Origin: Ilyonectria destructans
Lineage: Eukaryota > Ascomycota > Sordariomycetes > Hypocreales > Nectriaceae
DNA: 64,000 nt
Direction of reading: 5' to 3'
Assembly: GCA_020740775.1 (NCBI GenBank)
Contig: JAHEWK010000030.1
Span: 62,001 to 126,000, forward strand
Part shown: positions 9,937 to 19,504 of the stretch, piece after piece
How positions within the stretch are numbered: position 1 is the first letter of the stretch
How the letters are laid out: each line of letters begins with the position of its first letter
The notes under the pieces: model-generated
The model's database searches: none
The model's input: only the letters and a program-made list of their open reading frames with translations
What the model was told of the DNA's origin: nothing
Translations under genes and position numbers: made by a program

Positions 9937-12036
9937 CTAAACGATAGTCAGTACCTACTATATTACTATGGGCGTGAAGCTGTTGGCGTTTCGTGTACAT
10001 CACTCACCCTCGTTTCCGATCTTGTACTCGGCATCGGCCAAGTGGAAGAAGTGGCCTTGCCAAAGCGCACAGTAGGCCACAAAGGCTGCAGGCTTAACTG
10101 AAAGCATGTCGAGATAAGGAAAACGAAAGGACGCTACGGAAAGCCAATGAGACGAATGACATGAAACAATGTAGCCTACTGTAAGAGAAGCGAGCGACGA
10201 TGTCAAAGTATAGAGGAGACGGGGATTAGAAAGGCAAGATCCGAGACCAAACTTCAGTATGGAGAGTCTGGAGAAGTATGCCGCAGGCCGGGGACGAGGG
10301 AGTCCCGGGTGCAGGGAGAGTACGAGCCAAGGTTCTCTGCATCGAGGCAGTGCAACGACCAGAGAGTGCTCGGCAACATCTTGGCGGCAGATGAATGCCC
10401 AAGAGTGGCTCGGGGATAAGGATGACAAGCGTAAAATGAAAAGGCGATTCTGGAAGTGATTCAGTACGAGTAGGCTCGATGCCAAGTCATCATTGGGGGT
10501 TTACCGTCACCGTAGAAGAGGCAGGGGCCCAGCATGACCCCGGACGGAATCAAGTCTTGGTGAGGGGAGAGTCGTCGTTGCCACGTAATAAAATGTGGTA
10601 AAAAGAGCCCCTGAAAATAAGTGAAAGGAGCAAGAAGGCCAAGAAACTAAGCTCTTTCTATTTTTAAGCATGTCAGGGGCGAACATGTCGCGGGCACGAA
10701 GGGGCCAATCTTGGTTGGCTTTGGTGACGGTTTTGTGGCGTTGATGGTAACTTGGGTGAGGCCCATTAAGTTTAGCGCAACCTCTCCCAGCTCGTATTAC
10801 TATATAATACGGGATCTAACTGGGGTTGTGTTACAATAGGCCTGGAAACGTCGGGGCGAGGTTCGCTTGGCGTTTCAACGCTGGGGAAATCTATTGGTGC
10901 GGCAGAATAAGGGCGAAGCAGATCTGACAGGAGAGGCAAACCGGTCGCGGTTTGCGCAAAGGAGCCTTGATGAACGAAGTTGGCTATGGCCAATTTCCCT
11001 TTACTTCATCAACTCTGATCACACCTTCCAGGTTCGAATCTTGCGTGTTGCGAAAGGGTTTGCAGTAGGTAGCGTCGTGGTGGGAGGTGCTTGCTTTGTC
11101 AATAGACGCTGCCCAAGACAATGCTTTTGCGCCACAGAAATCTGGAAATACACTAAAGCCCTAGCGCTCATTGTTCTCTCCATAGCGATGGTTGTGAACG
11201 GCCTCTAGTAGCTGGATTCCAGCTATCTAGTCCAGGATGCTATTTACATCAAAGATGAAGAAGAAAGAAAGAAGTTCCCAAGTGCCCCTGAGCTGTGGAA
11301 CGATATCTCATCCCTGGCGCGCACGAGCCGTCTTGCGGCACAGCCGCAAGGATATGGGCCCTGGCCCGTGACAATGGTCAGCGTTTTACTCATTATTGAC
11401 TTTCTTCTCGGCGACAGGGGCTATCAAGCTGGAGATTGCATATTAGGTGCTGAATTGTACGGAAGAGGACCTGACGAGATGTTATGCTAACTTGAAGGTA
11501 TAGTCAGATCTACTAGGAATCGCATCCAATCTCGCGACACTTAACCGCTCCAGCCTCCAACCCTAGAGCGCTACTCCTATAGTGATGTTCAACCTGAAAG
11601 TCGTTCAGCGTTCTATGTTGATTACTTCGCCCGGGTAATGCCATACTTCCCTCCCCGGAATGTACCAGAAATACAAGTTGGCTTTAGCGTTCCGCAAGTA
11701 CAAGAGTTCTTAAGCTTGGCGGAGGAGATGTTGAGAAGACAATGTAGTTTTTAAGGGATCTTCAGCGCTCGATTGGCGTTAGTTCGATAGCCTTGAGAGA
11801 ACTCTTTGATGGCATTATGGGCTCTGATGTAGGTATGTACCCCTTTGCTTCCAGGTAAGAATGCAGTCTAACTTTCAAGGTATATTCTTTGTTCTCACTG
11901 CATTCTTACAAGGCTGGAGTCTCTCAGACTATAAATATCATCTCAAGGGCATTACCGGTATTCGCGCATAGCGTGATACTATAAGATTTAGAAAGGGGCT
12001 TTCATTTGACCTTGGTGAAATAAAACATGTAAATAA
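9937..12036. other. Intergenic, no gene firmly recognised
   Basis: A 161-codon minus ORF (10000-10485) might include the missing N-terminus of the GATA relic, but no motif supports it. A short segment around 11226-11460 has a locally protein-like plus frame, broken by stops and unlike any family I know. The region also contains the short dispersed element at about 10930. Confidence 0.4.
10930..10998. repeat. Short dispersed element with hairpin, copy 1
   Basis: The stretch contains GGCAAACCG...CGGTTTGC, a stem-loop, then GAGCCTTGATGAACGAAGTT and GGCCAAT. A related order (GCAAACCG...CGGTCTGC, GAGCCTTAAGGAACGAAGTT, GGCCAAT) occurs at about 57430-57505. Confidence 0.6.
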
Positions 12037-13014
12037 TAAGTCAGCTACCCTATTACTGGACCAACCATTAGTGGACCGACCCACTTTAAGCCGCGTTAAC
12101 CACAACGCGTCTCCGGCCACACGCGTTTCTTCCTTCCACAACACTTTATTGGGCAATTCAAGCTCTTCAGGCTCTTCAGTATGCCCAATTACAGTCAAAA
12201 TGGCCTCCAATTGGCTCTCCTTGAGGTCAGAGAGGGCACCTCAATGCGAAAAGCAGCCAATCATCACAACGTTCCTTACTCAACCCTACGCAATCGAATC
12301 AACAGCCTGGAAACGCGTCATGAGGCCCATGAATATCAGCAAAGGCTTTCTCAGCATCAGGAAAAGGAGCTCTGTAATTGGCTTATTCTCCAAGACAAGT
12401 TGGGTATGGCTATGACTCATAGCCAGATCCGGAAGTTAGTTATTTCCATTTTGGGTGCAGCTGGCGATAACTGACCTCTTGGAAAACGCTGGATAGCTGG
12501 GTTTTTACGCCGCAATCCACGAATAAAAATACTTAGAGCTAAGGGAATTAACTTAAAAAGGATAAATAGAGCTAATCTATATGCTATTGGCGGGTTTTTT
12601 AATATATTGAGCTAACTAGGTATCCGCGAAATCCCTCCGCGTAACCGTTGGAATTAGGATGAAACTGGAATCTTCCAAGGAATCGGAACCAACGGGCTTG
12701 TGCTTGGCCAATCAGAGCTACGATCGACTATTAAGAAACACCCGGGCAGCCTCCATTGGACTAGCATTCTTGAGGCTATTTCTGCAACAGAAAAGTGCCT
12801 CAACCCATTAGTTATCTTTAAAAGCAAGAACCCACAACAGCAGTGGTTTCCAGAGGATATGGACTATCTGACCAATTGGAACTTTACATTATCTGATAAA
12901 GGCTGGACCAATGATGCAATTGGCCTTGAGTGGCTAAAAGAGATCTTTATTCCGGGATCAAAGACGGAAAAGCCCAATGAGAAGCGACTTCTTATATTGG
13001 ATCAGCGCTCCTAA

Positions 13015-13215
13015 TGTAACGGGCTAGGCCCTGCTGGACAAGGCAGTGCCTTGTCCTCTTGCTGGACTGAGCACTGTTGCTCCGGTGACGACTTAGTCTA
13101 TTTTGTTGAAGGATTTTCTGTCCTTTTCTATTTCTTTCTTTCTTCCTTCCTCAACTCGAATGTAAAACGCATGAGGACTATATAGCTGTAATTTACACTA
13201 TTAGAACCCTTCACA
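13015..13215. mobile_element. Solo LTR (copia-type) with 5-bp target duplication
   Basis: The 201-bp unit begins TGTAACGGGC and ends CCCTTCACA, and is flanked by the direct repeat CCTAA at 13010-13014 and 13216-13220. The 5' end TGTAACGGGCT also occurs just after the copia polyprotein remnant (minus strand, near 15229), linking the two. Confidence 0.8.
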
Positions 13216-13281
13216 CCTAATAGTGCAAGCAGTCCGTCTGGACGCCTCAGACTGGCCATTTAGTCCGTTTGACTTGGCTAG

Positions 13282-13405
13282 ACTAAACTAGCAGTCCGTC
13301 TGACTTTGGTCGGACTGGACTAGCAGTCTGACTGAGATGTGCGGACTGGACTGGCAGTCTGACCGAGACGTGCAGACTGAACTATCGGTCCGTCCGTCAC
13401 CGTCA
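13282..13405. repeat. Degenerate ~31-bp tandem array
   Basis: About four copies of a 31-bp unit like ACTGGACTAGCAGTCTGACT..., alternating CAGTCCG/CGGACTG words that can pair within and between copies. It lies in the foreign DNA that replaced the transposase core. Confidence 0.6.
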
Positions 13406-13852
13406 GACCAGACTGCAGTGCAAACTGCGGTCTAGACTAATAGTCCAGACACGTGACTCCCGTCTTCGTCGATAAACCCTATATGACATGGGAGAGCGAG
13501 AATGGAAGAAAATGCTTGAGAGACAAACATCCTTCAAGTGGACTGGACTTGGTTTAATCTGGGCTTTGGGTCGTTCTCTCGCATTGACCGTAACCATAGG
13601 CTCACTGCACCGCATTACTGACATCCGTCTTTCGACTGTAAATCGACGATTCGGGAATATATCTCAAATCATGATGGAATTGATACCAGACCGAAGCTCT
13701 CAGCACGGTAGATTCGGTGACTATATCGTAACTAGTATGAAATATGATTCTTACGCAGAGACCAGCGTCTTTACTAGCATCTCAATTGGTTTGTGTGACG
13801 GTCAAGGTTCCCAACGTAGTAAACCGTAACCTGACTGGTTTATGTTGGCAGT

Positions 13853-14213
13853 TGTGACGGGGCGTAGCGTACTGAGCGTAGGGTGGCGTATCACGTCTGA
13901 TAATATCAAGAAGTATTCTTGAGTAATCAAATTGTATTGAAAGCTGGAGAGCTATCTAGACAGGGAAAGTGGGAATGAGTGAAACTATATATACTATTCT
14001 GATTTGCTTGGTCGATCGTGGTCGAACGCGCTCTTGTTCGACCTGTTCGACCATTTAAGGTTCAGGTTTCACTTTTGGTCGAACGTGGTCGAACAAGCTC
14101 CCGTTCGACCAGTTCGACCGGGGTCTGTTTGTTCCGTTCCGAGCTCCGACGTTTTCCGTTCGTACCCGGGTTGATCTTCCTGCTCGTAACACTCAACTTG
14201 GGTCGTGACAGTT
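13853..14213. mobile_element. Possible second solo LTR inside the pogo element
   Basis: The interval begins TGTGACGGGGCG and ends GGGTCGTGACA. CAGTT occurs at both edges (GGCAGTTGTGAC on the left, GACAGTTATT on the right), but the exact TG...CA boundaries and the duplication do not agree perfectly. I regard this as a candidate only. Confidence 0.35.
14010..14119. repeat. Two tandem 43-bp hairpins
   Basis: Copies at 14010-14052 and 14077-14119 share the plan GGTCGAAC-nn-GGTCGAAC, an 8-bp loop, then GTTCGACC-nn-GTTCGACC or near it. Each can fold into a stem of about 17 bp. The repeated word TCGAAC/GTTCGA makes direct and inverted repeats at once. Confidence 0.8.
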
Positions 14214-15034
14214 ATTAATGACCCCAATCAGACTATTACAGTCCAATCAGCTAATCCCTCGCCTCCAAGACTGAACTAAAGGTCGGAAAATAACCTATTT
14301 ATAACCCCTAGTTATTTAAGAGATATACAGTCATTGATGCGGTCACAAGGTCGACCTAGCTATAATAGCCCAACTACAAGACGGCTATTTCGAACTGTAG
14401 GCAAGGGTCTAGATGCTCTAGGGATGAAAGTATCACAGCTAGAAGAGGAAAATAGGGCTTTAAAGCAACAATTAGCCCAAGCAAAGAAGAGAAAAAGAGC
14501 AGCAGTTGAAAGAGACCCAAATAAGCTTTTTATCTCTATTCAGAATGTTAGAGCAACAAGAAGACGGGTAGAACCTTCTGAGTCAGAATATTTAGAATAA
14601 GTAGCTTTTCCTAGAGTCTTATTAGTCAATTTCTAGATATTTGAAATCTTTAGTTATTTTTTTACTTAAATAGTCTTTAAATTAAGCAATTGGAATACTT
14701 GATTGTTGTTTTATTTGTATTTGAAGTTGATGGGTAGTTTTGTTGATCGTGTAAGTGGGGGTGGTCCACTAATGGGTTGGTCCAGTAATAGGGTAGCTGA
14801 CTTATGCTGGTATACCTTGCACTGAAGAAGAAAGTATTTAAATATACTAAATCAAGCACGTAAGTACCGTCTCCATCCACTATAACATTTCTAACCATGA
14901 TAAGAGACCACTTGGATCTATGCGTCCAGTACGGTGGAGGCCCCTACACTATCCAGTTGCTAAGTACGGTCTCAAGCGAACTCAGGGCCAAGCTTTTTTA
15001 CATTGAGCTTGCATCAATGCCAGATTTATATTTG

Positions 15035-15836
15035 TAATGGTCTCAAGGTAGTATATTGCAACTAGCTAGGCCACTCTACAGAGTATACCAAACTTAAGGA
15101 AAGAAGAAGAAGAGAAAGAGAGTAGACGAGGTCCATCCATAAATATACTCGTCATGGTGGCTTAAAGGTAAAAGTGGGCCACGAAAGGCCGAGGGTTCCC
15201 GAGGCCACCTACGGGCACAGCCCGTTACAATATTCAACGCATGAGACATGTGCAGTTAGGGGGTTCACTTCCGTGTGCCACCAGGTCCTGCGCTCTTCTG
15301 TTGTTGGAACCCATTGAACTGTGATTTTGCCGTCTCGATGGATCTGTCTTAGCCAGAAGTTGTGGATGTCGACATGTCTCAACTTCGATGTCAGTTGTGG
15401 TCTCTCTTTCTGGATGAGCCCCACTGTTTGTTGATTGTCACAGAGGATGCGTGGTTGGTGTTCAGGATTGAACTGTATCTGTTCGAACAGTCGGCATAGA
15501 GAGCTGTTGTCTCCCTCGCTGTATGAGATAGCGATAAGAACTCCGCTTCAGTTGTTGACATGGTACAGTCTTCTGCTTCGAAGACTGCCACATGATTGCC
15601 CCGCTAAACAAATTCATGAGATAGCCCTGGGTGGATTTTCGAGTCTCCGGATCATCCGCGAACGATGCGTCGCTTGACTGCTGTAGTACTTCATCAGCGC
15701 CTGTCTCTACCTCCGTAGCCTGATCTACAGAGCCTGAGAACTCGATGGCATAGTACTGCGTGGTCTGGAGATATGAGAGAACTCGGTTTGCATACCGCAG
15801 CTGCTCAGGTGAAGGGTTCATGGCGACCTGGCTCTA
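15035..15836 (-). mobile_element. 3' fragment of a Ty1/copia retrotransposon
   Basis: The minus strand from about 15830 reads the end of a copia polyprotein in three overlapping frames. These are VAMNPSPEQLRYANRVLSYLQ and SDASFADDPETRKSTQGYL (15462-15821), TTEAEFLSLSHTARE (15391-15591), then LRHVDIHNFWLRQ and VQWVP (15209-15424). These are RNase H landmarks, and two frameshifts separate them. It runs directly into TGTAACGGGCT at about 15229, matching the start of the solo LTR at 13015. The downstream LTR edge is taken as TTACA at about 15035, but this is uncertain. Reverse transcriptase, integrase and gag are absent, so it is a dead, 5'-truncated copy. Confidence 0.8.
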
Positions 15837-15991
15837 AAATTGACCGCATCAGCACCGATGTCCTCATCATTGGCGGTGGCATGTCCGGCTTGTCGGCTGC
15901 CGTGGCCGTGAGCAGCTCCAAGGTCCAACCCAACCAAGATAGGAACCTGATTGAGTCGCAGCTGTGGGTGGCCTCTTCATGTCGGCCATGA
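15833..15991 (+). pseudogene. Scrap of a FAD-dependent oxidoreductase N-terminus
   Basis: The frame reads STDVLIIGGGMSGLSAAVAV, a beta-alpha-beta dinucleotide-binding fold with GxGxxG spacing typical of FAD-linked reductases and dehydrogenases. The fold is lost within about 50 codons, and a nearby segment in another frame (GGLFMSAMRICGQE, about 15968-16010) looks like its continuation. It abuts the copia fragment, which probably truncated it. No catalytic domain follows. Confidence 0.5.
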
Positions 15992-16010
15992 GGATTTGCG
16001 GTCAAGAGTC

Positions 16011-17748
16011 AGCTGGAAATCGCGCGTTTCCTAAATGCAAGCAACCGGGCTGGGGCTGCACCCCTAACCTGTGTCGGCAACAGGGCAATCATGCCGGTAA
16101 AGAGTAAATAATCTTAAGCCTCATAGAGGAACTGGTACAAGCGAAGAGTGATACCGAAAATATGGCCTTGAGGATGTAGAAATGTTCGGTATCGTTGATA
16201 CAGGTGGTTGTGGAAGAGTTCTAGAACTTCTTGTCTTGTGCTTGGTTGAGCCAGCAAAATCCAGCGACCATCGGACATCTGGACGGCCGAAGGTCACTCG
16301 AACGTTAGAAAGTCTGGAAATCGACGCCGGCAATCTAGATCCTATTGTGGAAAGCTGATAGAGAGTTGTGGAACAACTGAACACAATTAAGAAACCCCGA
16401 TCTACACCCTCGAAGTCGCACATTCGCCTGTTTGTGTGAAAGGCAACAGACGGCAGAGGGGCGAGGACGGTGTCCAGGCCGTCGACGCCGAAAGGGGTGT
16501 CGAGGAAGCATCGAAATACCGACATCGGTTTTCGATGTTGCCCGAAACAGGGCGGTTCTTGGCAGCAGGAAGCACATGGGCTAATGAAGAATGCGTATAC
16601 AGTATACCCACACGGCCCAAAACAAGCATCTGAGAACGAAAATGTACAGTGCGAAATAGGCTACCGAGGCACCGTATATGTTATTCTTGGACGACGATGA
16701 TTATCTCGTCAACCTAACGCTGGGTCGAACCAAATGTATATCCCTGTAAGTCCACATCGTGGTGGAGAACTTTCCACGGAGCGGCCCAAACGCTGGAAAT
16801 GTTCAATAGGTGCATATGGAGCAGTTTATTGGAGGTGCGTACATGATGGAAAGATGCACCAAGACGGGGCATCCTACGCGTCAATGGCCCCCAAAAACTA
16901 CTGCGCCCGGCACTAGACAACCCCACACAAACTCTTGAGAGGAGAGTGGGATTCGTCTCTCGATCAACGCTTGGCCGTAGCGCGGCGCGCGAGTTGGGCC
17001 GAAGAGGAGCCCTGCACATTGACGGCAAAACTCTTACCGTTTCAGGCTTCGTCTCTCAAGTTTCCTCGCCTGCAGGCAGCAAGTGGCGAGAGTCAAGCCG
17101 TCAATCCTGTCTGAATTGAGTAGTGTTTCACGGTTCACCCTGGATCTCATGCTTTGATGTTCAATGTAACGTCGGCACCGGATAATAGCGCGCGCTGGGA
17201 TGTTGGAAGCCACCATGCCGCTAATGGGCTAATTAATGTCTAGCGCCGGAGGCCACCGTAACGGTGCGCACTGGCGCGGACAAATTGGTGCAAAGGAGCA
17301 ACGGCTATCGGAGAAGATGAATGGCCCATGTGATGTCAATTTGATTCCGCCGGCCAGATGCAGAGATAACACGCTACGGTGGCGTCGTATCCTGACCTTG
17401 CACAAAGCCAAAGACCTAGAACAGCGTTTGAGGGTTACGACAACAATGGGGCATCAATAATTGGTCATGTGTGATGTTCGCGACAATTCGCGCGCTATCA
17501 AGTCGGCGATGGCATGGAATTATGCACTTTCGCGGGCCATACAGATGCATTTTTGAGAAAGCCGCGTTAGTTACATGTCCAACGTCTTGTCTGCTGCCCG
17601 ACACAATGACCGATTGAGGTTATAAAAGTGTGTCGACGCTCCCGCCTTTCCAACTCAATCTTGGCATCAATCACATCAAGAACTCAACAATCGACCTCTT
17701 GTCTCCTTCCTGATTTCCAATTCTACCTTCCACTCTTTGACTCACCCT
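16011..17748. other. Intergenic, no gene recognised
   Basis: Several ORFs of 60-134 codons overlap one another on both strands (for example 16121-16525 minus and 16714-17028 minus). None has a recognisable motif. The final 150 bp include the pyrimidine-rich leader of the choline sulfatase. Confidence 0.45.
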
Positions 17749-17763
17749 ATGCTCAACCATACA

Positions 17764-19504
17764 ATGGCGCCAGATCTAAACTCTCTTCCCTGCTCCTTCG
17801 CAGAGACTCCTACTATGGCAACCCCAGCCCCTCCCTCCATCTCTGATGCCAAGAAGCCCAACATTTTGTTCATTATGGCGGATCAGTTAGCTGCCCCCCA
17901 GCTCAAGATGTACAACCCAAAATCCCAAATCAAGACGCCTAATCTAGACCGTCTTGCTTCTACCTCGGTTCAATTCGATTCTGCCTACTGCCCCTCGCCT
18001 CTTTGCGCTCCCTCGCGTATGAGCCTGGTCAGCGGTCTATTGCCGATGAGGATTGGCGCGTATGATAATGCGTGTCAAATTGCCTCTGATATCCCTACTT
18101 ATGCCTACTATCTTCGATCTAACGGTTATCATACCGTACTTGCTGGCAAGATGCACTTTGTTGGCGATCAGCTCCACGGCTACGAGCAGCGGCTTACTAG
18201 CGATATCTACCCTGGTGACTTTGGTTGGGCTGTCAACTGGGATGAACCCAATACCCGACTAGAGTGGTACCATAATGCTAGCTCTATTCTTCAAGCCGGC
18301 TCATGCGGTCGAAGCAACCAGCTTGACTATGATGAAGAGGTCATGTTTAAGAGCACTCAGTACTTGTGGGATCACGTCCGCGAGGGCCCCGAGAAGCGAC
18401 CTTTCTGTTTGACTGTGTCTCTTACTCATCCTCACGATCCTTATACCATTACGAAGAAGTATTGGGACTTGTATGAGGATACCGATATCGATCTCCCTGA
18501 AGTCCACATCTCCAAAAACGATCAAGATCCTCATAGTACACGTCTGCTTCAGGTTTGCGATCTTTGGGACGTAGACCTCTCGAGCGAGCAGATCAAGCGG
18601 GCAAAGCGGGCATACTATGGCTCTGTAAGCTATGTTGATGATTGTATTGGCAAGCTACTTGAGACCCTCGAAGACGCGGGCTTGGCTGAGGATACCATTG
18701 TCATCTTTAGTGGTGACCATGGCGATATGCTAGGCGAGCGTGGCCTTTGGTATAAGATGAGCTATTTCGAGTCATCTGTGCGCGTCCCTATGCTGATCAA
18801 CTATCCTAAACGATTCACACCCCACCGAGTCACCCAGAACGTATCAACTCTGGATCTTCTTCCTACGATCTGTGACTTAGTTGGGACGAAGCCGGTTTCT
18901 TATCTCCCCATGGACGGTATCAGCATGCTGCCTCATCTCGAGGGTCGCAAAGGCCACGATACCGTCATCGCCGAGTATACTGGCGAAGGCACTATTCGGC
19001 CCATCATGATGATTCGCCGAGGCGTTTGGAAGTATATCACTTGCCCGGCGGACGAGCCCCAACTTTTCAACCTTGCTCGGGATCCCAAGGAGCTAGATAA
19101 CTTGGCTCGATTTAAGAAGATCGCGCCTAGGACTGTCGAGGAGAAGGAAGCTCATGAGGCATTTCTCAACTTCGAGGCTGAGGCTCGTGCTCGATGGGAC
19201 TTTGATGCTCTCACTGAGAAGGTATTGTCATCGCAGCGTACTCGTCGAGTTGTGTGGGACGCGCTCAAAGTAGGCGAATTCACTAGCTGGGATTTCGACC
19301 CTATTGATGATGGCACGAAGAAGTAAGTACCCGCCGGCCCAAATTATCTCCAGGACTGTTTCAAGATACTTATATCGCCGCCGCAGATATATCCGGTCTA
19401 CTATTCCTCTCGATAACCTTGAACGCCGAGCTCGTTTTCCGTTTGTGGACATCCACGGCTATAAGAGCAAGGCGGTCTCCTTGGTGCGTGGTTCCAATGA
19501 CTGA
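17764..19504 (+). CDS. Choline-O-sulfatase
   Basis: Two exons, 17764-19322 and 19387-19504, give 558 codons. A one-exon reading would stop at 19326. The GTAAGT donor and CAG acceptor of the 64-nt intron restore the conserved tail KKYIRSTIPLDNLERRARFP, so the spliced form is preferred. The ATG at 17764 has a good context (A at -3, G at +4); an in-frame ATG at 17749 is an alternative. The enzyme hydrolyses choline-O-sulfate, a sulfur store and osmolyte, to choline and sulfate. The formylglycine-type motif C81-A-P-S-R85 lies in SPLCAPSRMSLVSG. Metal ligands are seen in FIMADQ (D40, Q41) and SGDHGDMLGE. No signal peptide is apparent, consistent with a cytosolic enzyme. The coding sequence is intact. 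Confidence 0.9.

Larger units (their letters stand above)
12181..14600 (+). pseudogene. Broken pogo/Fot1-like transposase
   Basis: The N-terminal psq/Tc5 helix-turn-helix region reads from 12181 (SMRKAANHHNVPYSTLRNRI) to a TGA after AAGDN. It continues in the same sense as PLGKRWIAGFLRRNPRIK. The DDE core resumes at about 12700 (HWTSILEAISATEKCLNPL, then GWTNDAIGLEWLKE) and stops at RLLILDQRS, where the family has LDGHGSH. The rest of the core is missing. The C-terminal coiled coil returns at 14334 (GKGLDALGMKVSQLEEEN). At least two internal stops plus about 1.2 kb of inserted sequence make it non-functional. The intact relative at 40583-42140 shows what is missing. Confidence 0.8.
12039..14802 (+). 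mobile_element. Pogo/Fot1-type DNA transposon with nested insertions
   Basis: Terminal inverted repeats of about 50 bp are near-identical: 12039 onward begins AGTCAGCTACCCTATTACTG, and the reverse complement of the right end (to 14802) begins the same way. Direct TA duplications flank both ends (12037-12038 and 14803-14804), as expected for the Tc1/mariner-pogo superfamily. The 2.76-kb element holds a broken transposase, a solo LTR with its own 5-bp duplication, and repeat arrays. Confidence 0.85.

Noticed and set aside
16714..17028. Minus-strand ORF of 104 codons as a gene
   Set aside because: An overlapping plus frame looks equally protein-like, and neither has a domain or splice-supported extension.
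17764..19326. One-exon choline sulfatase ending at 19326
   Set aside because: The stop lies within a perfect GTAAGT donor, and splicing adds the conserved C-terminal tail in phase.
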